Assembly (NCBI GenBank): GCA_026770585.1
Contig: MU646735.1
Coordinates: 18,194-30,200, forward strand
From: Baffinella frigidus
Taxonomy: Eukaryota > Cryptophyceae > Cryptomonadales > Baffinellaceae
Direction of reading: 5' to 3'
Length of the DNA stretch: 12,007 bases
Made by a program: the position numbers and the translations under genes. Positions within the stretch are counted from its first letter, which is position 1, and every line of letters begins with the position of its first letter. Below the pieces are notes generated by a model. The model was not told the origin of the DNA and ran no database searches. It saw only the letters and a list, made by a program, of their open reading frames with translations. Below, piece by piece: positions 6,240 through 11,971 of the stretch.

Positions 6240-6692
6240 TCAAGAGCCTGCTCGCATACAGTGCGTGTCAGAAGCTGCGACTTCCCATGCACACCCGCTT
6301 TCGGAGTGCGGGTCGTGGGCAAGATGCGATCGGGACTCGGGAGGGCGACGCGCCTGCAACGCCCTTTCCGCTTCCAGAACCCACGCTCCCCATTGCTTCG
6401 CCTGCAATCCACCCATCTCGCCCCCGCGCAGAGAGAGGGTGCGGCGGAATGTAGGGCCCCCACATAAGATACGCCGCGGCGCCGCCTGACCGCAGTCTGA
6501 TGCCGCCCCCCACTGCGCTGCAGAGCTTGCAAAGGCTGACGTCGCCGCCCCGTCGTTTCCACGCAGCACCGCTGCCGTCAGCGCGAAGGGGAAAGGATGC
6601 AGGCTACGGATAAAGGACGCGGCTGCGCTGGCGCTGACGACTGCGGCGAGGAGCAGGGGCGCCAGAAGAGGGCCAGAGGCGCGGCGCGCCAT
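6240..6692 (-). CDS. Hypothetical protein with signal-peptide-like leader
   Basis: I do not recognise the mature protein. The chosen start (ATG at 6692) gives 150 residues and has a good eukaryotic context (GGCG before ATG, then G). An upstream in-frame ATG at 6800 exists but would add a low-complexity stretch before the leader. Residues 1-25 (MARRASGPLLAPLLLAAVVS...) have basic residues, a hydrophobic core and small residues at the end, a classic secretory signal. A Ser/Phe-rich segment (ASFIRS) follows, as in bipartite plastid presequences of secondary-plastid algae, and LSLRGG lies near residue 90. The C-terminal part from about residue 95 is low in support and may be intron read-through, so the 3-prime end is uncertain. 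A TATA-like box lies about 145 bp upstream, at 6838-6844. Confidence 0.45.
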   Translation of the reverse strand: MARRASGPLLAPLLLAAVVSASAAASFIRSLHPFPFALTAAVLRGNDGAATSAFASSAAQWGAASDCGQAAPRRILCGGPTFRRTLSLRGGEMGGLQAKQWGAWVLEAERALQARRPPESRSHLAHDPHSESGCAWEVAASDTHCMRAGS

Positions 6693-7187
6693 CGCCGGTG
6701 TGAAAATAGAGGAGGGGGTGGGGGGAGAGGAGAAGAAGGGAGAAGGGAAACCTGAGAATAAACTTTGGGATTTGATGGTCAAATCATGCAAATTAGTCAA
6801 CTTTTATCGTTTCGAAAAAAGAAATAAATTTACAATGTTTTATACGAGCGAGCAGCGGCGGGCCTGTTAGGTTTGTCGTGCCGCTCAACCCCTATCTACA
6901 TCCAAGGTTCACATCTGGTTGGCGCAGCTTCAGCGCGTGTGGTTGTGCGCTTCTTGCGCGGACTGGCTGTTTCAGGGACCCGCTTACTCGGCCCATCCGT
7001 TGAACTTGGAACCCCGCTGGAAAGGAGGCGGGCTCTTCCTTGTGTGCAGCGCCGAGTCCCTGAGACTGGGGTTGGCGCAGTTCCCTCCCTTCCTGTTGCG
7101 TGCTGCGTGCGCGGGCGGGTGGGTGGAGAGTCGCGCGAGTGGCCTGCACCGTTCTGAGGAGGGCCCCGCGCGGGTGCAGTCCGCGGC
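6693..7187. promoter_or_regulatory. Divergent promoter region
   Basis: About 0.5 kb separates the start codons of two divergently oriented genes. The part near the minus-strand gene is AT-rich (about 6760-6845) in an otherwise GC-rich surround and contains TATAAAA on the minus strand (6838-6844). The part before 7188 is GC-rich with no TATA box. A shared bidirectional promoter is an inference from layout. Confidence 0.45.
6838..6844 (-). promoter_or_regulatory. Candidate TATA box for the minus-strand gene
   Basis: TATAAAA on the minus strand. If transcription starts about 30 bp downstream, the 5-prime leader would be about 115 nt. It is a common word and unproven. Confidence 0.35.
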
Positions 7188-8012
7188 ATGGCCGATATGA
7201 TGAAAGACGCAGAGAGTCTCAGGAAGCCTGAGGGGAAGGAGGAGAAAGCAGCGCGGCGCGAAAAGCGCAAGTTGGAGGAGGCTCAGGGCGACAGGCACGC
7301 CGGCGAGGACGTGGACGGGTCGGGCGCCGCCAAGGATGCCTCCGGGGTGGCCCCCAAGAAGCGCAAGCACCCCAAGGGATTGCCGGAAGGCAGCGACGGC
7401 AAAATCAGCGTGGGAGTGTCCCCATTTGCCATGGCGACGGCCAGTCGACTCGATGATGGCGAGAGCGACACCGACAGCGAGGAGGAGGAGGAGGAGGATG
7501 CCGCGGGCGGCATCAGCGGCCTCAAGACGTCATCTTCCGCCGACGCACTAGGGCCCTTGGGAGGGATCAAGCCCGTCGCGAAGCCGGCGCCCGGCGCCAT
7601 GCCCGGGTCCAAGGCGTCGGCGTCCACCCCCCTCTCGGCTGCAGCGGCGCTGGGTGGCCTCGCCGTTCCGCCGAAGCCCCCGAGGCCCCCCGGCGCGGTA
7701 ACGCCCCCCCCACAGGTTCGCAGCTCGCATGGGATGAGCACCTCCCCACTCGATTCCTGCGACAGTCGGCGCGAGAAAGCGCAAGCTGATCCCACCATTT
7801 GGCACACCACCCGCATCCTGCACACGCGTGCACCCCCCCTCACGCCCGCGTCCTCCCTGCTCCGCACCTCGCCCCTGACACAGCCACAAACTCGGGCGGA
7901 GCAGGAGGGGGAAGAGCAGGGCGGGGGGGGGGTCAAAACAGTCCCGCCGAAGAAGAGACCCAAGGCGCGCGAGCCTGGCCCGCCTGCCGTCCCGGGTGAA
8001 CCTCTGCCTGAG
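7188..8012 (+). CDS. Myb gene, exon 1 (N-terminal region)
   Basis: Starts at ATG 7188 in good context (GGC before, G after) and stays open until 8057. The likely donor is GTATCC at 8013, after ...GEPLPE, in phase 0. Features: charged, probably helical KEEKAARREKRKLEEAQ (about residues 17-33), NLS-like PKKRKHPKG (about 60), acidic DTDSEEEEEEDAA (about 95-107), Ala/Pro/Gly-rich 120-175, and a second basic cluster PPKKRPKARE near residue 258. An internal intron at 7716-7883 (donor GTTCGC, acceptor CTGACACAG after a C/T-rich tract, 168 nt, phase 0) is plausible. Because it is a multiple of three and stop-free, both forms are translatable. Confidence 0.7.
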
Positions 8013-11000
8013 GTATCCGCCCTTCTTCTCCTTGATTACTCGCGATACAGTTCCTAGATAGGCCCTTGAGCCTTGAGTTGAGTGATACAACAGGTGATTC
8101 AAGAGGTGTGCGCCCACCCCCGCTTCACCCGCCCCCTTCTCTGGGCATTTGTTTTGGTTTCTTTCTTTTTGGTGCTGGTGTTGGTGTTCTTCTGATTCTG
8201 ATTCTGATTCTGATTCTTCTCCTTCTTCTTTATTACTCTCAGCCAGAAAAGTGACCAACTTGACTACCTACTACCGCTTGCCCCGCAGGGCGGGCTGACT
8301 CCCTTGCAGACGGAACAGCTTCTTCGAACCATGCCTGTCAAACCCATCGAGCAATGAGCGGAGAACCAGAGAGTTGAAAAAAGTTGGCCTGAATTTCCTG
8401 GAATTTGGGGCAGGGGTGGGTGGTCGGGGAAGGGGGCGGGATCCCGTTAGGCACGGACGGCACCGTAGCGGGGCGCTTCACCCTAACCCCTAACCCCGAC
8501 ATCCGAAACCCCAATCCTAACCCTCTGCTAGGGATGGGTGTCAAGGGAGAATGAGGGCATCCCGTTAAGGCAAGGACGCCTACTCGAAACCCTGAACCCT
8601 AAAGCCTAAACTTAGACCTAAACCCTTCCAGAGATGGGTGGTGGTGGTGTGTGTGTGGGGGGTCCCGTTGGGCAAGGACCGCATGACGGCGGGGCGCTTC
8701 ATGAAAGCGGAGGACGGTTTGGCACTGGCCCTGATCGTAGTGCGCGACGGACCCTGCACCCTGAATCCTCAAGCATAACGCGGCAGGGGTGGGTGGTCGG
8801 AGAGGGGGGCGGGATCCCGATAGGCAAGGACGGAATGACGGCGGGGCGGTTCACGAAGGAGGAGGACGCCAAGCTGATGTCCGCGCTTGAGAACGCCCTC
8901 GAGAACCGCAAAGGGGAGGTGCGCTTTCCCGCTCCAAAATTGACGGGTTTGTACCGCGAATCCAGGATGGCAACTTGAGAATAGTCTGACAGGGCCCGGC
9001 GCGCTACGCGGGAGGGCTAACCGCCATCGAGGCCTTCTGTTGTTTTTGTACTGCGCGTCGGCCACTTTGGGAGAGATTGGGTAGGGAGAATTGACTTTGG
9101 CTTTTTGGTGGCCGCGTTTGAGAACGCGCTCGAGAACCGCAAGAAGGGGTGTGGCCGCGTTTTCTAGCTCTGCCTCAGTCTATTGGGGCTCACCAATCTA
9201 GCTCTGCCTTAGTCTATTTGGGCAAAGCAGTTGGCAGAGCCCGGGCAGTTTTCCGTTCCGAAAGTTGACGAATTTGTACCGCGAACGCAGGATGTCAACT
9301 TGTGAATAGTCTGACAGTCAACCCGAGTGAGGCAGCGCTAGGGGTTTAGGGGTGATGGGTGAGGGGATGGTAGGGTGGGTCCAGGCGAGAAAACCGGGGG
9401 TTGTTGACTGTTTCGAGCGAGCCTGGTGCGTCGCTTGCTCGGGTTAGTTACAGGGGTACCTCGCTCATAAGAAAGCGCCCCCCCCCCTTAGGACCACCAC
9501 AGGGCCCTAGACACAGCCCTGCTGTGGATCCTAGGGGGGGGCGGTTTCTTATGAGCGAGGTACCTCTGTACCGTCCCCGCACAATCACTGCCTGGGTTTG
9601 TCAACGTCAGAACGGTTCTCATGTCAAGACGCTGAACCCCAAACCCCAAACCCCAAACCCCGAACCCTAAACCCTGAACCCTAAACCCCAAACCCTCAAC
9701 CCTCAACCCTAACCGCAGGTGAAAACGCTGGAAGACGCGCGGGCCGCGTTGCGCGGGGAGCGGGTGGAGGGCACGGTTTCACTCTCCAAACCCAAACCCT
9801 CCAACCCCACACCTCAAACCCTTCACCCTCAAGATTAAACTTGAAACCATGAACCTTAAAAACCTGGAACCTAAAGGGCCGCGTTGCGTGGGGAGCGGGT
9901 GGAGGGCACGCTCCTTATCCCCAAACCCCACACCCCACACCCCAAACCCCAAACCCCAAAACTTAAATTGCTCAATGTCTCTTAAACCCTAAACCCTAAA
10001 CCCTGAACCCTAAACCCTAAACCCTATACCCTAAACCCTAAACCCCACACCCCAAGTCCTAAACCCTGAACCCTAAACCCTGAACCGAAACCCTAAACAA
10101 TCCTGCACCTGAAACCCGAATCCTGCACCTGAAACCCGAATCCTGCACCCGAAACGCGAAACCCTAATGCGAAAGTCGAAGTTCGAAAGAGGTGCCACAG
10201 ACCGCGCGACGTGGAAGGGGTGGGGTGGGTGCCTCTGCCCTAATCCGAAGGGTGCCTCTGCCCTAATCCGAAACCCCGAATTCTGAAACGCTAACTGCGA
10301 AACTTCCAAGTCACCTTGACTTGGAAGGGGTGGGTGGGTGCTTCAACAACCCTGATCCGAAGCCCGCACCCCGAATTGATGCCGGATTCTGAAAGGGAGA
10401 GTGCGCAACAGGTGCCAGACAAGGCGACGTGGAAGGGGTGGGTGCGCTTCGTGTGGGACGAAGTGGTACTAGCGTGCCCCGGCCGGTACCTCGAAACCCA
10501 ACACATTCCGAAACCCAACCCACAAAACCCCACATCCCACACCCAAACACCCAAAATTCTGAACCCAAACTACAAAACTCGTGTGGGATGAGGTGATTCT
10601 TGCGTGTCCCGGTCGGTAACTCTAAACCTAACCCACGAGACCCCACATCCCACAACCCCCCACTTCCCACATCCAAACTTCCAAAAGGCCGAAACCCAAA
10701 CTACAAAACCCCACATCCCAGTCCCAAACATCCAACATGCTGAACCCAAACTACAAAACCCCCCACACCACGCCCAACCCCCCAAACCTGAAACCACAAA
10801 TCCCACACCCCATACTCTAAACCTAAACCCCAACACCCTAAACCCAAAACCCAAAACCCCAAAACCCAAAACCCAAAACCCACACTGCACACACCATACC
10901 CCACCCCCCAAAACCCGAACCCCCACACCCCTTACGGCACACCAGGTCGCGCGAGTCGGTCTACTCGCGTGGGTGAGTCTAACACTCGCGTGGGTGTGTC

Positions 11001-11596
11001 TAACACTCGTGTGCGTGTGTCCAACACTCGCGTGGGTGTGTCTAACATAGATCTGGGTGTGTCTGACACAGGTCGCGCGAGTCGGTCTACTCCCGTGGCA
11101 GGAGGCTCCTCCAGGTCCCTAAACCCTAAACCCTAAACCCTAAACCCCACAACCTAAACTCTAAACCCTAAATCCTCAACCTTGAACCCTGTACCCTAAA
11201 CCCTACACTCTGAACCCTGAACCCTAAACTCTTTTTCGCACACCTCTGTGGCATAACCCTCCCGCTCTGCTGCTGCTTCTTCTTCTTCTTCATTACTCTC
11301 AGCTTGTTGAACAGTGATCAACTTACTAACCCACTTAGCAGCCATCGGGGGCTTCGCGGATACAGTCCATCTAACGATTTGTACTAGAATCGTATCCATC
11401 GCTATGGGAACGGATTTTGCCCCGGATTTCCGGGGGGAAGGGAACTCGGCACCTGCTAAGTGGTACTCCCGATTCGTACTCGGCACGAAAGAATGAGTTG
11501 AGTGGTACTCGGCAGGACACGAAGCGGGGGGCGTGGACAAGCTCGGAGATCGCGCGCATCAAGGAGCTTGTCGACGCCAACCGTGCCGCCGGAATG
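7188..11596 (+). CDS. Myb/SANT DNA-binding protein, REB1/TTF1/DMTF1-like (multi-exon, 3-prime incomplete)
   Basis: Proposed exons: 7188-8012 (perhaps with intron 7716-7883), 8289-8336 (weak), 8787-8918, 9719-9775, 10412-10485, 11072-11114 and 11516-11596. All junctions keep frame, including a split Arg codon between the fifth and sixth. The product is about 420 residues so far: an acidic, low-complexity N-terminus with basic clusters PKKRKHPKG and PPKKRPKARE, then a Myb region reading GRFTKEEDAKLMSALENAL ... TWKGW...WDEVVLACPG-R, SRESVYSRGRRLLQ, DTKRGAWTSSEIARIKELV. This order (G.F..EE, W..V...PGRS..SVY...RR, then G.WT..E) is the layout of nuclear factors such as yeast Reb1, fission yeast Rtf1 and animal TTF-I/DMTF1, which bind DNA, in several cases at rDNA terminators. 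The target here is unknown. The next Myb segment (W..I...GR) should lie beyond the window. Introns are mostly telomere-like repeats. Confidence 0.65.
8013..8288 (+). other. Intron 1 of the Myb gene
   Basis: It begins GTATCC and ends in CTTGCCCCGCAG. Inside are a (GATTCT) microsatellite at about 8196-8219 and a T/C-rich run ending CATT/TATTACTCTCAG (to 8242). Using that earlier AG would hit a TGA within four codons, so the AG at 8287-8288 is preferred. Bases 8221-8260 have a related copy at 11281-11323 in the last intron. Confidence 0.5.
8289..8336 (+). CDS. Myb gene, candidate exon GGLTPLQTEQLLRTMP
   Basis: Follows the AG at 8288 in phase 0 with exon 1. The frame meets TGA at 8355-8357, so the exon must end before it. 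GT at 8337 (GTCAAA) would keep phase 0 to the next exon, but is a weak donor. The helical, Leu/Gln-rich peptide is plausible for the region before a Myb domain. This is the least certain exon. Confidence 0.35.
8404..8775 (+). repeat. Three decayed copies of the GRFTKEED exon
   Basis: Copies at 8404-8478, 8528-8570 and 8632-8716 match the exon at 8787-8918 and its 5-prime flank (GGGTGGGTGGTCGG...GATCCCG(T/A)TAGGCA). The first reads GTDGTVAGRF then runs into CCCTAACCCC. The second stops after GGCAAGGACG. The third reads GKDRMTAGRFMKAEDG. Each is followed by telomere-like CCCTAAA/CCCTGAA sequence, giving units of about 105-155 bp. They lack intact downstream borders and are pseudoexons. Confidence 0.75.
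8787..8918 (+). CDS. Myb gene, exon with GRFTKEEDAKLMSAL
   Basis: Phase 0 at both ends if the acceptor is CGGCAG at 8786 and the donor GTGCGC at 8919. Encodes 44 residues: a Gly-rich lead (GWVVGEGGGIPIGKDGMTA), then GRFTKEEDAKLMSALENAL and ENRKGE. The G-R-F-x-x-E-E-D pattern is the start of a REB1-type Myb helix. The 5-prime border is uncertain (AG at 8823 or 8828 is also possible). The donor side is supported because the following exon continues in frame. Confidence 0.6.
8923..8993 (+). repeat. Dispersed repeat, copy at intron start
   Basis: Begins 5 bp after the donor of the preceding exon and matches 9251-9317 (same strand) and 6120-6050 (inverted). Core words are TTTGTACCGCGAA and CAACTTGAGAATAGTCTGAC. 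Confidence 0.75.
9108..9317 (+). repeat. Second copy of exon 3-prime end plus intron start, interrupted
   Basis: GAGAACGCGCTCGAGAACCG (9120-9139) copies the end of the exon at 8787-8918 (GAGAACGCCCTCGAGAACCG). About 100 bp later, 9251-9317 continues with the same intron start as 8923-8993. The interruption carries a 34-bp tandem duplication (TCTAGCTCTGCCTCAGTCTA at 9163 and again at 9197). The donor is degraded (AAGAAGGGGTGTGG). Confidence 0.7.
9251..9341 (+). repeat. Dispersed repeat, full copy
   Basis: Matches 6120-6033 inverted over its whole length, including AACCCGAGTGAGGCAGCGCT at its 3-prime end, after which it passes into a GGGGTTTAGG word. Confidence 0.8.
9451..9568. mobile_element. 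118-bp MITE-like element with TA duplication
   Basis: Terminal inverted repeats are about 37 bp: CAGGGGTACCTCGCTCATAA + GAAAGCG and a C run on the left, and the complement with minor changes on the right. TA is present on both sides (9449-9450 and 9569-9570), as expected for Tc1/mariner-type insertion. An inner dyad (CCACAG at 9497, CTGTGG at 9521) lies between the arms. The element is entirely inside an intron of the Myb gene and encodes no transposase. Its open frame (RGTSLIRKR...FLMSEVPLY) is the translation of the inverted repeats. Confidence 0.85.
9635..9712 (-). repeat. Telomere-like repeats, C-rich strand, intronic
   Basis: A run of CCCCAAA, CCCTAAA, CCCTGAA and CCCTCAA heptamers, ending directly at the acceptor ACCGCAG of the next exon. 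Confidence 0.9.
9719..9775 (+). CDS. Myb gene, exon VKTLEDARAALRGERVEGT
   Basis: Follows the acceptor ACCGCAG (ends 9718), 19 codons, phase 0 both sides, with donor GTTTCA at 9776. The charged helical peptide fits the linker between the first and second helices of the Myb region. The 5-prime border is good; the 3-prime border could lie a few bases earlier. Confidence 0.5.
9780..9876 (-). repeat. Telomere-like repeats, C-rich strand, intronic
   Basis: Degenerate CCAAACCC and CTCAAACCC units, then AAACCTGGAACCTAAAG, leading into the pseudoexon copy at 9877. Confidence 0.7.
9877..9913 (+). repeat. Partial copy of exon 9719-9775
   Basis: GGGCCGCGTTGCGTGGGGAG + CGGGTGGAGGGCACG repeats 9741-9775 with one change (GCGTGGGG for GCGCGGGG). 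The downstream GT donor is lost (CTCCTT instead of GTTTCA) and there is no upstream acceptor, only CCTAAA. This is a pseudoexon. Confidence 0.85.
9914..10095 (-). repeat. Telomere-like repeats, C-rich strand, intronic
   Basis: Includes CACACCCCAAACCCC units (9920-9960) and good CCCTAAA runs (9984-10060), with single-base variants CCCTGAA and CCCTATA. One of the cleanest tracts on this strand. Confidence 0.9.
10099..10158 (+). repeat. Three 20-bp tandem units
   Basis: AATCCTGCACCTGAAACCCG at 10099-10118 and 10119-10138 are identical; the third (10139-10158) differs at two positions. Each unit ends in a telomere-like GAAACCCG. Confidence 0.9.
10190..10350 (+). repeat. Two decayed copies of the TWKGW exon
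   Basis: GACGTGGAAGGGGTGGGG near 10208 and GACTTGGAAGGGGTGGGTGG near 10318 copy the exon start at 10425-10445 (GACGTGGAAGGGGTGGGTGC). The first keeps an AGGTGCCACAG flank like the acceptor of the true exon. Both diverge after TWKGW(V/G)G. Between them, GGGTGCCTCTGCCCTAATCC + GAA is a perfect 23-bp tandem duplication (10227-10249, 10250-10272). Confidence 0.75.
10412..10485 (+). CDS. Myb gene, exon VPDKATWKGWVRFVWDEVV...
   Basis: The acceptor GCGCAACAG ends at 10411. The exon encodes 24 codons (ending ...LACPG) plus CG of a split codon, with donor GTACCT at 10486. Joining to the G at 11072 gives CGG (Arg), so the protein reads CPG-R-SRESVY. That is the expected helix-turn-recognition segment of REB1/DMTF1 proteins (W..I...LPGRS..SVY). 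The split-codon match is strong support for both borders. Confidence 0.65.
10578..10613 (+). repeat. Copy of the FVWDEVVLACPG exon end
   Basis: CTCGTGTGGGATGAGGTGAT + TCTTGCGTGTCCCGGTCG encodes (R)VWDEVILACPG and is followed by GTAACT, so the donor and its phase are kept. The upstream acceptor and the TWKGW part are missing. The substitutions are mostly synonymous or conservative (V to I), which suggests this copy was under coding selection, or that it is young. Confidence 0.8.
10946..10972 (+). repeat. 27-nt copy of the SRESVYSRG mini-exon
   Basis: Identical to 11072-11098 except one base (TCGCGT for TCCCGT). It has its own acceptor (CACACCAG) and a canonical donor GTGAGT at 10973. The 27-nt length keeps frame, so it could be spliced in ahead of the second copy. 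Confidence 0.8.
10963..11067 (+). repeat. Five 21-bp tandem units
   Basis: Units at 10963, 10984, 11005, 11026 and 11047: ACTCGCGTGGGTGAGTCTAA + C and close variants, the fifth most diverged. The first unit overlaps the end of the mini-exon copy and its GTGAGT donor, so the array multiplies an exon-end-plus-donor sequence. Confidence 0.95.
11072..11114 (+). CDS. Myb gene, mini-exon SRESVYSRGRRLLQ
   Basis: The acceptor CTGACACAG ends at 11071. The exon is G + 14 codons, with donor GTCCCT at 11115. SVYSRGRRLL matches the SVY..x.RR signature that follows PGRS in REB1/TTF1/DMTF1-type Myb domains. It ends in phase 0, as the next exon requires. Confidence 0.65.
11115..11230 (-). repeat. Telomere-like repeats, C-rich strand, at intron start
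   Basis: Directly after the mini-exon donor come four perfect CCCTAAA units (11116-11143), then variants CTCTAAA, CCTCAAC, CCCTGAA and CCCTACA. The donor GTCCCT is itself continuous with the first repeat. Confidence 0.95.
11231..11515 (+). other. Remainder of the last visible intron
   Basis: It holds a CTG/CTT-rich run and CATTACTCTCAG (to 11302) related to 8221-8260 of intron 1, a small dyad ACGATT...AATCGT (11374-11393), and three repeats of an ACTCGGCA word (11446, 11480, 11508), the last of which forms the acceptor TACTCGGCAG. Confidence 0.5.
11516..11596 (+). CDS. Myb gene, exon DTKRGAWTSSEIARIKELV
   Basis: 27 codons after the acceptor ACTCGGCAG, phase 0, with donor GTACCA at 11597. 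The segment RGAWTSSEIARIKELVDANR is the start of a canonical Myb/SANT repeat (G.WT..E...L..LV). It continues the preceding RRLLQ exactly where the family has its second Myb repeat. The remaining part (the W..I...GR half) is not found in the window. Confidence 0.7.
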
Positions 11597-11876
11597 GTAC
11601 CACCCATCCAATCCACACTCCCTACCCAGAAGCTATTTTTGAATCTCCCTTGAGCGATAACACCTACGACCCTACGGTAGGTAATCCGTAGGGGCATAGG
11701 GGGGTTCCTATGGATGAGATAACGGAAAGGTGGCCCGAAATGGGCCGAAAAGCCCTTCGTAGCCCGCTGTGTGGCCCGCCTACAGCATTTGAACAATGGA
11801 AACTTTGCAAAAGTTGACTGTCCTGGTACGAAATTATCGACGTGTGCCATCGTTGCATTGTTTTCGTGAGAAATTC
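11597..11876. other. Downstream intron sequence
   Basis: No gene. A dyad CCTACGG...CCGTAGG (about 11672-11693) is the only local structure noted. Confidence 0.4.
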
Positions 11877-11950
11877 CTGGACCGATCAGGAGATCTCGCG
11901 CATCAAGGTGTTGGTCGGTCGACGCACCCCGCGCTGCCGGAATTGTTGTC
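11877..11950 (+). repeat. Decayed copy of the WTSSEIARIK exon
   Basis: TCCTGGACCGATCAGGAGAT + CTCGCGCATCAAGGTGTTGG encodes SWTDQEISRIKVLV, then diverges through a 2-nt insertion (GTCGGTCGAC against GTCGAC) into a shifted frame, but still ends CGCTGCCGGAAT as in the true exon. The upstream acceptor is missing. It could instead be a genuine further Myb repeat damaged by one frameshift. Confidence 0.7.
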
Positions 11951-11971
11951 ACCCCCCAACCGTGTTCCTCA

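Larger units (their letters stand above)
10486..11071 (+). other. Telomere-like repeat-filled intron
   Basis: About 586 bp, starting GTACCT and ending TCTGACACAG. It consists mainly of C/A-rich degenerate heptamers (ACCCCACATCCCACACCCAA and similar units of about 60-70 bp), a second copy of the upstream exon end (10578-10613), a copy of the downstream mini-exon (10946-10972) and a 21-bp array (10963-11067). The plus strand has almost no GT or AG inside the CCCTAAA-type parts. Confidence 0.55.

Noticed and set aside
7283-8258. Long minus-strand frames antisense to Myb exon 1
   Set aside because: Shadows of a GC-rich coding exon. The plus strand has the start context, basic clusters and splice continuity.
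9488-9706. Minus-strand frame rich in GFGVWGLGF repeats, and similar frames near 10311-10926
   Set aside because: These are translations of the telomere-like heptamers. The periodic composition explains them fully.
10099-10158. CRISPR-like repeats
   Set aside because: The 20-bp units are directly adjacent without spacers, and the 21-bp units at 10963-11067 likewise; both are simple minisatellites in a eukaryotic intron.
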